Source of the DNA: Thermocrinis sp.
Lineage (GTDB): Bacteria; Aquificota; Aquificia; Aquificales; Aquificaceae
DNA length: 56,439 nucleotides
Assembly (NCBI RefSeq): GCF_036781485.1
Contig: NZ_DAIQAX010000001.1
Coordinates: 35,348 to 91,786 of the forward strand
Reading direction: 5' to 3'
Position 1 is the first letter of the stretch; each line of letters opens with the position of its first letter. Made by a program: the position numbers and the translations under genes. Shown one piece after another: positions 23,905 to 31,565 of the stretch. The notes below the pieces were generated by a model. It did no database searches, was not told the DNA's origin, and saw only the letters and a program-made list of their open reading frames with translations.

Positions 23905-25134
23905 ATGGCTAAGGTAAAAGGTCTAAAGTGTAGAGAGTGTGGAAAAGAGTATCCTGTAGAGCCAATACACGTTTGCGAGTTTTGCTTTGGGCCCCTGGAG
24001 GTAGTTTATGACTACGAAGAGATAAGGAAAAACCTATCCAGGGATAAAATAGAAAAGGGACCAAAAAGTCTTTGGAGATACATAGACCTTTTGCCAGTAG
24101 AAGAACCTAAGGTTGGGCTTACGGCGGGATTTACTCCTCTTAGAAAGGCGGAAAACCTCGGAAGGGTCCTTGGTCTAAAAGAGCTATACATAAAGGACGA
24201 TTCGGTAAATCATCCTACCCTCTCATTCAAAGACAGGGTTGTTTCTGTGGCTCTTTCAAAGGCTGTGGAGTTTGGTTTTGATACCGCCGCATGTGCATCC
24301 ACGGGTAATTTGGCAAACTCCGTGGCGGCTCACAGCGCGCAGGCCGGACTAAACTGCTTTGTTTTTATACCAGCAAACTTAGAATCTCAGAAAATATACG
24401 GAAGCCTTGTCTTTTCTCCCACAGTTGTGGCTGTGGAGGGAAACTATGACGACGTAAACAGGCTGTGTTCTGAAATAGCTAACGAACTCTACTGGGCTTT
24501 TGTAAACATAAACATAAGACCTTATTATGCGGAAGGCTCCAAAACTCTTGCCTTTGAGGTAGTGGAGCAGCTTGGATGGAGAGCTCCGGATGCGGTGGTA
24601 GCTCCAGCTGCTTCTGGCTCTCTTATCACAAAAATATGGAAAGGTCTAAAGGAGATGAAACTTGTAGGTCTGATAGATGAGGTAAAAACAAGAGTTTATG
24701 GGGCTCAAGCGGAGGGTTGCAGTCCCATAGCCCAAGCTTGGAAGGAAGGAAGGGATTATATAAAACCAGTTAAGCCAAACACCATAGCAAAGTCTATCGC
24801 AATAGGCAATCCAGCGGACGGCATATACGCTCTGCAGGTTACCAGAGAAAGCTTAGGAGATTGGGAAATAGCAACGGACCAAGAGATTATAGAAGGTATC
24901 AAGCTCTTGGCAGAAACGGAGGGAATCTTTACCGAAACTGCGGGCGGAACTACCATAGCGGTTCTAAAGAAGTTAGCTCAAAGGGGAGCCTTAAAACCAG
25001 ACGAAACGGTGGTAGTCTATATCACAGGCAACGGCTATAAAACTTTGGAGGTGCTTGAAGGTCATCTAAAAGAAACCGTAAGGATAAAGCCTACCCTGGC
25101 AGACTTCAAGGAAAAGATACTCGCAAGAGTGTGA
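23905..25134 (+). CDS. thrC: Threonine synthase
   Basis: ThrC is the PLP enzyme that turns O-phosphohomoserine into threonine. From ATG at 23905 the protein is 409 residues. It begins with a zinc-ribbon-like segment (CRECGKEYPVEPIHVCEFC), typical of the larger thermophile-type ThrC. The PLP lysine lies in NHPTLSFKDRVV near residue 107, and the phosphate loop is STGNLANSVAAH. The longer upstream reading overlaps murC and is rejected. The redoxin gene downstream overlaps by 4 bases. Confidence 0.95.
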   Translation: MAKVKGLKCRECGKEYPVEPIHVCEFCFGPLEVVYDYEEIRKNLSRDKIEKGPKSLWRYIDLLPVEEPKVGLTAGFTPLRKAENLGRVLGLKELYIKDDSVNHPTLSFKDRVVSVALSKAVEFGFDTAACASTGNLANSVAAHSAQAGLNCFVFIPANLESQKIYGSLVFSPTVVAVEGNYDDVNRLCSEIANELYWAFVNINIRPYYAEGSKTLAFEVVEQLGWRAPDAVVAPAASGSLITKIWKGLKEMKLVGLIDEVKTRVYGAQAEGCSPIAQAWKEGRDYIKPVKPNTIAKSIAIGNPADGIYALQVTRESLGDWEIATDQEIIEGIKLLAETEGIFTETAGGTTIAVLKKLAQRGALKPDETVVVYITGNGYKTLEVLEGHLKETVRIKPTLADFKEKILARV

Positions 25135-25670
25135 AGTTTATAATAGCCTTTGCTTTTTTCTTTGCCCTTTCTTGTAGTCAAAAGCAGACCATTCCGCCCG
25201 TAAAACTTCAGACATTAGAAGGCAAGCAGTTGTCTTTGAAGGAGTTAAAAGGGAAAAAGGTAGTCATTTACGTATGGAGTAGGACGTGTGTAGGACATGC
25301 AGGAGATTTAAAACTACTCAACGAGATCTCCAAAAATAGAAAGGACCTTTACGTTTTGTCCTATGCGGTCGCTATGGTTAAAGAGGATGTAATAAAGGCA
25401 TACAAAGAGATAGGAATAAAGCCTGAGTTTATCACAGTTTTAGATCCAGAAGTTAAATTTAACGACTACTACAGAATAGTTTTTCTCCCCTCAACTTTCA
25501 TTTTTGACAAAAAAGGAGTTTTTATAGGATCTTATCCTGGGCTGCCTCAGGATAAACTTTCAAGTCTGAGAAGTTCCCCTTCCAGCTCCTTTAGCTTCTC
25601 TTTTAGCTCATTAGATTCTTTGACCTCTATTTCCTTTCCTACCAAAAGCCAACCCTTCGTGAAGGGATAG
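25131..25670 (+). CDS. Thioredoxin-fold (TlpA/redoxin-like) lipoprotein
   Basis: The GTG-started 179-residue product has a signal peptide ending ALSC, a candidate lipobox with the lipid-carrying Cys near residue 15. A thioredoxin fold of the TlpA/ResA kind follows: PVKLQTLEGKQLSLKELKGK, then KKVVIYVWSRTCVGHAGDLK, then the cis-proline segment FLPSTFIFDKKGVFIGSYPG. The active site is WSRTC rather than WCxxC, so only one thiol remains and disulfide reduction as in ResA is unlikely. The last 40 or so codons (a Ser/Phe-rich run) lie over the end of the converging DUF374 gene and look like antisense of it. The true ancestral end may have been near 25560. Confidence 0.7.
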   Translation: MKFIIAFAFFFALSCSQKQTIPPVKLQTLEGKQLSLKELKGKKVVIYVWSRTCVGHAGDLKLLNEISKNRKDLYVLSYAVAMVKEDVIKAYKEIGIKPEFITVLDPEVKFNDYYRIVFLPSTFIFDKKGVFIGSYPGLPQDKLSSLRSSPSSSFSFSFSSLDSLTSISFPTKSQPFVKG

Positions 25671-26176
25671 GGTATTATCAGATTGTCCCAGGTGTTTAAT
25701 CTTACGAACTTTTCAAACTTTACACAGGCAGGAATAATTTTTGCTTTGGTTTTCATAGCTAAAAATACAACACCTTCCTTAACTTTGTAGGCTGGTCCCT
25801 TTGGACCATCTACAGTGATAGCTACGTTTTTACCACTTTTTAAAAGCTCCATAAGCTTCAAAATTGCAGTTCTGCCTCCCTTTTCTTCTTTACCGTTTTC
25901 CGTTGAACCTCTAACAGTCTCAAAACCAAGTCTTTTTAGAATACCGTCCGCTATATCTCCGTCCCTAAACCTGCTTACCAACACCACAATACCCCTATCC
26001 ATACCAAACAAAGCTAAACCCAAAGCGTTTCCGTGCCAAAGGGCATATATCTTTCCTCTATCCCTTTCAAAGTCATAGCGGTTCTGCCATCTTATAGTCC
26101 TGCCTAAGGTTCTAAGGACGATAGATATAAAAGGTAGTAAAATTAATGTTAGCTCTCTTCTGAGCTTTTTTATCAT
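25547..26176 (-). CDS. DUF374 lysophospholipid-acyltransferase-like protein
   Basis: A 209-residue membrane-associated protein of the DUF374 branch of the LPLAT superfamily. Visible family marks are YALWHGNALGLALFG (the His of the HX4D-type catalytic motif), then VVLVSRFRDGDIADGILKRLGF, VRGSTENGKEEKGGRTAI, and NVAITVDGPKGPAYKVKEG. It likely transfers an acyl chain to a lipid A-like or phospholipid acceptor at the inner membrane. It overlaps the M23 peptidase upstream by 4 bases, linking envelope genes. Confidence 0.88.
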   Translation of the reverse strand: MIKKLRRELTLILLPFISIVLRTLGRTIRWQNRYDFERDRGKIYALWHGNALGLALFGMDRGIVVLVSRFRDGDIADGILKRLGFETVRGSTENGKEEKGGRTAILKLMELLKSGKNVAITVDGPKGPAYKVKEGVVFLAMKTKAKIIPACVKFEKFVRLNTWDNLIIPYPFTKGWLLVGKEIEVKESNELKEKLKELEGELLRLESLS

Positions 26177-27495
26177 TGTTCTAATACACTCTCTATGTTA
26201 TTCTTTATCCACTTTGCATCCAACCAATAGATAGGATTTACCTCATAACCATGGATAAGAATGCCAAAGTGCAGGTGATCTCCGAGAGCAAGACCTGTTT
26301 TACCCGTGTTTCCAATAATTTCTCCCTTTTTTACAAACTGACCTTCTTTTACTAAAGTGTTTGAAAGGTGTCCATAAAGACTGAAAAGACCAAGGCCGTG
26401 GTCTATTATGATCGTAGTGCCGTATATTCCAAGGTCTCCTACAAAGACTACCACTCCATCGTTTGACGCCAAAACCGAAGCCTGCTCCACAGAAGCAAAG
26501 TCATAACCCATGTGTCTGCTGTAGCTTATCTGCTTGTCCCCATAGTAGTAAAACCTCTCAATTCCATAATCTGATACTACTTTACTTTTGGGAAGTCGTA
26601 TAAATTCACCATTCCAGAGTTTTGATGGCTCACTTTCTTTACATATTTGGGATATTTTCTGTATGTCTTTGTGTCTCCAATCTTCGTTGATTTTTCTGAA
26701 AGCTTCTTCAGGGCTTAAACCTCTGGCCTCTTCTCCCAAGAGGGGATATATAACCGAGTTTATAAAGTCATCAGTCAGTCTAATGTGCTCTTTTTTGAAG
26801 TATGCTTTCCTTACAGCAAGATTTAAGCTTTTGCTGGTTTTATTTCCAGCCAAGTCCTGTGCCGTCAGATTTATCTCCAGCCTTTCTCCATCTAAAGGAA
26901 TGGGAACTAAAGCAAAATACTGATTTTCCTTTATTTTTATCATATCAATTTTAAGCCCATTTACATCAAGGTCTGCTTTAGATCCATCGCTTTTTACTTT
27001 TATGGCAAACGTGGAACCCTGCCTGATATCCCGGGAGTGAGATATAACCTCCAAGGATGGTGGAGTTAAGTCTACGTTCGCATCTAAAACATACTGCTTT
27101 GTCCTTAAAAAGCCAGAGTTTAGCTTTAACCTTACGGTGGCTTTTCCTTCTTTAAGCCCTATGGACTTACTGTTTATCTTTATCTCTATCCTATCCGTAC
27201 CTTGGGGAAATTCTTCTTTTAACACCAAGTGAGATTTTCCCTCTTGTTCTATAACAAGCTCTGCCTTCTTTATTTTGGCACTACTCGTATTTAAAACATA
27301 GTTACCTTCCGCAGGTATTAACTTCAAGACATCCACATTTTCAACTTCAGGCCTTGTGCCAACTAACAAAAATAGTGTGTAAAAACTGATAAAAACCAAA
27401 GAAAGGATGGCTAGCCTTCTTATGAGTTTTATAAAAGACGTGCTTTTACTTTTTGGGTCTTTGTAAGTGTATGGTCTGTATCTATACCTCATCAA
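26173..27495 (-). CDS. M23 family (LytM-type) metallopeptidase, membrane-anchored
   Basis: The 440-residue protein has a short cytoplasmic N-terminus and a membrane helix (about 28-48). A long beta-rich periplasmic part (about 60-300) follows, and then a LytM/M23 peptidase domain (about 320-430). Zn-binding residues are present: HMGYD (His and Asp) near 335 and the HLHFG motif near 410, with YGHLS between. So it is catalytically competent by sequence, unlike EnvC/NlpD-like degenerate forms. It would cut peptidoglycan cross-bridges. It overlaps carB by 14 bases upstream and DUF374 by 4 downstream. Confidence 0.92.
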   Translation of the reverse strand: MMRYRYRPYTYKDPKSKSTSFIKLIRRLAILSLVFISFYTLFLLVGTRPEVENVDVLKLIPAEGNYVLNTSSAKIKKAELVIEQEGKSHLVLKEEFPQGTDRIEIKINSKSIGLKEGKATVRLKLNSGFLRTKQYVLDANVDLTPPSLEVISHSRDIRQGSTFAIKVKSDGSKADLDVNGLKIDMIKIKENQYFALVPIPLDGERLEINLTAQDLAGNKTSKSLNLAVRKAYFKKEHIRLTDDFINSVIYPLLGEEARGLSPEEAFRKINEDWRHKDIQKISQICKESEPSKLWNGEFIRLPKSKVVSDYGIERFYYYGDKQISYSRHMGYDFASVEQASVLASNDGVVVFVGDLGIYGTTIIIDHGLGLFSLYGHLSNTLVKEGQFVKKGEIIGNTGKTGLALGDHLHFGILIHGYEVNPIYWLDAKWIKNNIESVLEQ

Positions 27496-29083
27496 AGACC
27501 TCCTGAAGAGAGTATACTTTTAGCTTTTTTCCACTTTCCAAATAGCACCTTATGGCCTCAAGCATGGCATACCCTCCTCTTAGTGTAGTTGTGTATGGAA
27601 TTCCCTGCTGGACTGTGGCCCTTCTGATATGGTATGCATCCGTTCTTGCCCTTCTGCCCGTGGGTGTGTTTATCACCGCCTGAACCTCCCCGTTCTTTAT
27701 CATATCCACTATGTTTGGTCTTCCTTCGGATACCTTCAGCACATGCTTTACGCTAACTCCGTGCTCTTTCAAAAACTTATATGTTCCAGAGGTTGCCAGC
27801 ACCTCAAAGCAAAGGTCTATAAAACCCTTTGCTAAATCAACCACTTTAGGCTTGTCTCTATCAGCTACGCTTATAAAAATTTTTCCCTCCGTTGGCAACC
27901 TACTGCCAGCTCCAAGCTGGCTTTTGTAGTAAGCCAGTCCAAACTTTTTGTCTATACCCATCACCTCGCCCGTGCTTTTCATCTCTGGTCCTAAAACTGG
28001 GTCCACCTCGGGGAACCTGTTCCAAGGAAAAACAACCTCTTTAACAGTATAGTATTCCCAGTCCTTTGGTAAAAAGTCGCTACAGTAATGGGTTTGACCT
28101 TTCTCAAGTCTTTCAAAAACCTCCGGTACTAGATCCCTTAGCTTTTTACCCACGCATACCTTAGCAGCTAATTTTGCCAGAGGATAACCTATGCTTTTGC
28201 TAACAAAGGGTACAGTTCTGGACGCTCTCGGATTAACCTCCAGTATGTAGACCTCTCCGTCCTTCACCGCAAACTGAAGGTTGATAAGCCCTCTTACCTT
28301 AAGAGCCTTAGCTATTAGCCTGGTCTTTTGTTTTATTTCTTCAACAACTTCTTCTTTAAGCGTGTAAGGCGGAATGGATGCGGCGCTATCACCTGAGTGA
28401 ATGCCAGTCTCCTCTATATGTTCCATAACCGCACCTATTAAAAATTCCTCGCCGTCTCCTATAGCATCCACATCCACTTCCACGCTGTCAGATAGATATT
28501 TGTCCAAGAGTATGGGTTTCTCGTAGCTTACCTCCACCGCTTCCTCCAGGTAATCCAGTAGCTCCTCTTCTTCATAAACTATCCTCATAGCTCTACCACC
28601 AAGCACGTAGGAAGGTCTTACAAGAAGGGGATAGCCTATTTCCCTTGCAGATTTTACGGCTTCTTCTTTTGTTCTTGCTGTTTTGCTCTCCGTCTGTCTG
28701 ATATTGAGCCTATTCATCAAGTCCCTGAATCTTTCCCTATCTTCCGCTATATCTACGCTTTCTGGGTCTGTGCCGAAGATGGGAATATTTAGATTTCTTA
28801 GTGGTATAGAAAGCTTAAGTGGAGTTTGCCCTCCAAACTGTATTAGAACACCGTCAGGATTTTCCTTTCTTATGACTTCCAACACATTTTCCAAAACCAC
28901 AGGCTCAAAGTAGAGTTTGTCCGCAGTATCGTAATCTGTGGAAACAGTTTCTGGATTGCAGTTTATCATTATGGTTTGAATACCTTCTTCCTTTAGCGCA
29001 AAAATGGCTTGCACGCACGCGTAATCAAACTCTATGCCCTGACCTATTCTGTTTGGACCGCTTCCAAGGATTAAAACCTTCAT
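27482..29083 (-). CDS. carB: Carbamoyl-phosphate synthase large chain, C-terminal half
   Basis: The 533-residue protein is the second half of CarB encoded on its own, as known in Aquifex and some methanogens. The start MKVLILGSGPNRIGQGIEFD is the opening of synthetase domain 2 in full-length CarB. Its ATP-grasp (EVNPRASRTVPFVSKSIGYP near 275) and the allosteric MGS-like domain follow (GKIFISVADRDKP to the end, ending VINTPTGRRARTD...). It makes carbamoyl phosphate for pyrimidines and arginine. The N-terminal half and carA are not in the window. The 3' end overlaps the M23 gene. Confidence 0.95.
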   Translation of the reverse strand: MKVLILGSGPNRIGQGIEFDYACVQAIFALKEEGIQTIMINCNPETVSTDYDTADKLYFEPVVLENVLEVIRKENPDGVLIQFGGQTPLKLSIPLRNLNIPIFGTDPESVDIAEDRERFRDLMNRLNIRQTESKTARTKEEAVKSAREIGYPLLVRPSYVLGGRAMRIVYEEEELLDYLEEAVEVSYEKPILLDKYLSDSVEVDVDAIGDGEEFLIGAVMEHIEETGIHSGDSAASIPPYTLKEEVVEEIKQKTRLIAKALKVRGLINLQFAVKDGEVYILEVNPRASRTVPFVSKSIGYPLAKLAAKVCVGKKLRDLVPEVFERLEKGQTHYCSDFLPKDWEYYTVKEVVFPWNRFPEVDPVLGPEMKSTGEVMGIDKKFGLAYYKSQLGAGSRLPTEGKIFISVADRDKPKVVDLAKGFIDLCFEVLATSGTYKFLKEHGVSVKHVLKVSEGRPNIVDMIKNGEVQAVINTPTGRRARTDAYHIRRATVQQGIPYTTTLRGGYAMLEAIRCYLESGKKLKVYSLQEVFDEV

Positions 29084-29097
29084 TTAAAAGGATGATT

Positions 29098-29877
29098 TTA
29101 ACCTAATAGAACGGAGATTAGCTCCTTGAGTGAATCAAAGCTATATTCTGGTTCAAAGTTAGCCCTTTTGAGCTCTTCCCTTTTGTATTTGCCAGTGGTC
29201 ATAAACACAGTTTTTATACCCATAGCCTTTGCACCTATCAGATCTGTGTATATATCGTCGCTTATAAGATACACTTCGCCTCTTTCTAACCCTTGCAGAG
29301 CATAGCTTAGGAATTCTTCTGAGGGTTTGCCCAAGTTAGGTATATCTTCCTGATAGTTTGTAGCGTGTTTTAGCATCTGTGCTATAGACCCTGCCCCTGG
29401 AAAGTAAAGCCCATCATCATCCTTTACTATCCTGCTTAGGTTTACCGGGATAATCTTTGCACCTTCCAGAAAAACTGCAGATACTGCCAGTTTTAATTTT
29501 TGAAAATCTAAATTTCTGTCTTGAGCAACAACCACCGCCTGAACTCTGTGATCTTTTACCACTTCAAAGCCTTCTTCCTTAAGATACCTCTCTACCGACT
29601 CCATACCTATCAAAAGCAAACTTTGAACGCCAACAGACTTTAAATACATAGGTAGTATTTTCAACGGTGTTAAAAGGTTTTCTTCTTTGATCCTCAAACC
29701 TTTTTCATTTAAAAGCCTTACCAATTCTGACGGTGGCCTTGTAGAGTTGTTGGAAACTACCCTGAATGGGATTTGTTCAGATTCAAGCTTTTTTAAAAAC
29801 TCCTTAGATCCATCTAAAGGGTTCAATTTTTTGTCTCCTACCAAAACCCCATCAAGGTCGATAAGGAAAACCTTCAT
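29098..29877 (-). CDS. HAD-IIA (NagD-like) hydrolase
   Basis: A 259-residue haloacid-dehalogenase phosphatase of the NagD/4-nitrophenylphosphatase group. The nucleophile Asp lies in FLIDLDGVLVG near residue 7, motif II in VVSNNSTRPPSEL near 42, and the distal acid loop in YLISDDIYTDLIGAKAMGI near 206. The large C2 cap lies between. The substrate is unknown; candidates are nucleotides or sugar phosphates. The start overlaps the minE stop by four bases, and carB lies 14 bases downstream. Confidence 0.9.
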   Translation of the reverse strand: MKVFLIDLDGVLVGDKKLNPLDGSKEFLKKLESEQIPFRVVSNNSTRPPSELVRLLNEKGLRIKEENLLTPLKILPMYLKSVGVQSLLLIGMESVERYLKEEGFEVVKDHRVQAVVVAQDRNLDFQKLKLAVSAVFLEGAKIIPVNLSRIVKDDDGLYFPGAGSIAQMLKHATNYQEDIPNLGKPSEEFLSYALQGLERGEVYLISDDIYTDLIGAKAMGIKTVFMTTGKYKREELKRANFEPEYSFDSLKELISVLLG

Positions 29878-30116
29878 TGCTTGAAGGGTATGCTAATCCA
29901 AAGCTCATCAAAGTTTTCTCTTTTCCTCTTTATATCAACTTCGATTTTGTCTATATCAAACTGAGAATATTTGGAAAAAACATGCACCAAGTCATCTATC
30001 AATTTCTCTAAAAAATTTGGAGGAAGTCCCCTTCTTTCGTAGGAAAGGACTAAAGTAAGCCTCTTCTTTGCTTCGTCCTTGCTCTTACTACGTGCAGAAA
30101 GAAGATTCGATATCAT
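29874..30116 (-). CDS. minE: Cell division topological specificity factor MinE
   Basis: An 80-residue MinE that stimulates the MinD ATPase and drives Min patterning. The anti-MinCD helix region (SKDEAKKRLTLVLSYERRG near 12-30) and the dimerisation part (EKLIDDLVHVFSKYSQFD near 38) are clear. It sits two bases after minD in a minC-minD-minE operon, with the HAD gene translationally coupled behind it. Confidence 0.93.
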   Translation of the reverse strand: MISNLLSARSKSKDEAKKRLTLVLSYERRGLPPNFLEKLIDDLVHVFSKYSQFDIDKIEVDIKRKRENFDELWISIPFKQ

Positions 30117-30118
30117 GT

Positions 30119-30907
30119 CTATTTCCCAAACAGCTTTTCAAAGAGGCTCTTTTTATGTCCATGGAAAATCATGGGCACATCTTCCCCTAATATTCTCTTA
30201 GCTATATCTATAAGGGCTCTTGAGGCTGGATAATCATCCTCAAGCACAATAGGTTCTCCTCTGTTTGTATAATCCACCAATTCTGGCTCCTCTGGAATTA
30301 CCCCTATCAATGGGGCTCTTAGTATTTCCACCACATCATCCACCGAGAGCATCTGACCTTTATCTACCGCATCCCATCTTATTCTGTTTATAATCAGTTT
30401 GTATTCGCTTTTGCCCATATTCTCTAGCATACCTATTATTCTATCCGCATCTCTTACTGAGGAAACCTCAGGATTTACCACCACCAGAGCAACATCGGCC
30501 GGGGAGGCTGCTATTTGAAAACCCTTTTCTATACCAGCTGGGGAATCTATAAATATATAGTCATATTGGTTTGATTCTTTTATATGATCCACAAGCCTTA
30601 GCCATTTTTCTGGATCAACCGCATCTTTATTCTTTGTTTGATTGGCTGGCAAAAGCCAAACACTAAAACCCCTTTTGTCTTTTACCAAAGCCTTCTGAAA
30701 GTCCACCCTTCCTTCCAAAACATCAAGCACATCGTAAACTATTCTATTTTCTAAGCCTAAAATCATGTCCAGGTTTCTAAGGCCTATATCTGCATCTATA
30801 CAAAGCACCCTTTTCCCCATTTTTGCAAGTGCTATAGATAGATTGGCAGTTATGGTTGTCTTTCCAACACCACCTTTACCAGAGGTGACGACGAATACCT
30901 CGGTCAT
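30119..30907 (-). CDS. minD: Septum site-determining ATPase MinD
   Basis: MinD is a membrane-cycling P-loop ATPase that recruits MinC to stop division at wrong sites. From ATG at 30907 it has 262 residues. The deviant Walker A GKGGVGKTT lies near 10-18, with IDADIGLRNLDMILG near 38 and the hydrophobic motif FIDSPAGIEKG near 118. A C-terminal amphipathic membrane helix is suggested by KSLFEKLFGK. The earlier TTG at 30925 would overlap minC and is less likely; the ATG itself has only a weak site, fitting coupling to minC, whose stop is 4 bases upstream. Confidence 0.97.
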   Translation of the reverse strand: MTEVFVVTSGKGGVGKTTITANLSIALAKMGKRVLCIDADIGLRNLDMILGLENRIVYDVLDVLEGRVDFQKALVKDKRGFSVWLLPANQTKNKDAVDPEKWLRLVDHIKESNQYDYIFIDSPAGIEKGFQIAASPADVALVVVNPEVSSVRDADRIIGMLENMGKSEYKLIINRIRWDAVDKGQMLSVDDVVEILRAPLIGVIPEEPELVDYTNRGEPIVLEDDYPASRALIDIAKRILGEDVPMIFHGHKKSLFEKLFGK

Positions 30908-30911
30908 ACTT

Positions 30912-31472
30912 TTACACCCTTTCAAGAATTATAGCACCATCTTCCACTTTTGCAATCTCAGGATAGCCGGGTGACACTCTCTCCTCTTCGTGTGATATGG
31001 CTATCTTTCTCCCTATTCTTATTTGTTGAGGTTCCATTCGCAGAGCAACCACAACCGCACTCTCGTCACCGAGGGCTCCCGCCACTGCTACACCTCTTAG
31101 AGTACCTATGACTACAATGTTCCCTGTTGCCACGATTTGTGCGTCCTTATTGACGTTTCCAAGCACAAGCACATCCCCATTGTGTTCTATTTTCTGCCCA
31201 GACCTTAAATGCTTTTCTACCACAAGAAGCCTCTTCGTGCTTTTTTCTTCAAGAGCTTTTTCTATCTTCTTTATGTTTTTCAGGTTTTTTGTGGTTAGAA
31301 AATGCTCAATCTTTTTTGTTAGACTTTTATCCCCTTCTACCAAAAAATAGGCACCTTCAGAAAGTTTGGAGTTTAAAAACCTGTCTAATTGTTCAAATAC
31401 ATCCGATTCCTCATCCGCCTGATCAACTTTGATGAGCACTACAGGTAAGGTTATTCCTTTTATCTCTATCAT
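30912..31472 (-). CDS. minC: Septum site-determining protein MinC
   Basis: A 186-residue MinC, which blocks FtsZ assembly when bound by MinD. The N-terminal part (1-95) is the compact FtsZ-inhibiting domain. The C-terminal beta-helix (about 100-186) shows the repeating VLVLGNVNKDAQIVATGN, then VIGTLRGVAVAGALGDESAV. It is somewhat shorter than the 220-230 of E. coli, as usual in deep-branching bacteria. The ATG is preceded by AAGAGGG and lies 10 bases after the 3' end of tRNA-Asn, so it may be released by tRNA processing. Confidence 0.94.
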   Translation of the reverse strand: MIEIKGITLPVVLIKVDQADEESDVFEQLDRFLNSKLSEGAYFLVEGDKSLTKKIEHFLTTKNLKNIKKIEKALEEKSTKRLLVVEKHLRSGQKIEHNGDVLVLGNVNKDAQIVATGNIVVIGTLRGVAVAGALGDESAVVVALRMEPQQIRIGRKIAISHEEERVSPGYPEIAKVEDGAIILERV

Positions 31473-31482
31473 CCCTCTTAAG

Positions 31483-31555
31483 CTCCGGGGGAGGGCCTCG
31501 AACCCCCAACCTGGTGGTTAACAGCCACCCGCTCTGCCCGTTGAGCTACCCCGGA
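31483..31555 (-). tRNA. tRNA-Asn (GTT)
   Basis: A 73-base cloverleaf on the minus strand. The acceptor strands are TCCGGGG and CCCCGGA, the anticodon loop CTGTTAA with GTT, the T-arm GGGGG-TTCGAGG-CCCTC, and the discriminator G. No CCA is encoded. A TATAAT box 9 bases upstream of the tRNA contains the TAA stop of the sigma-54 regulator gene. Confidence 0.97.
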
Positions 31556-31565
31556 TATACATAAA

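Noticed and set aside
30908..30925. TTG start for MinD six codons earlier
   Set aside because: It would overlap minC, and the extra residues precede the conserved MinD start. The ATG at 30907 is preferred.
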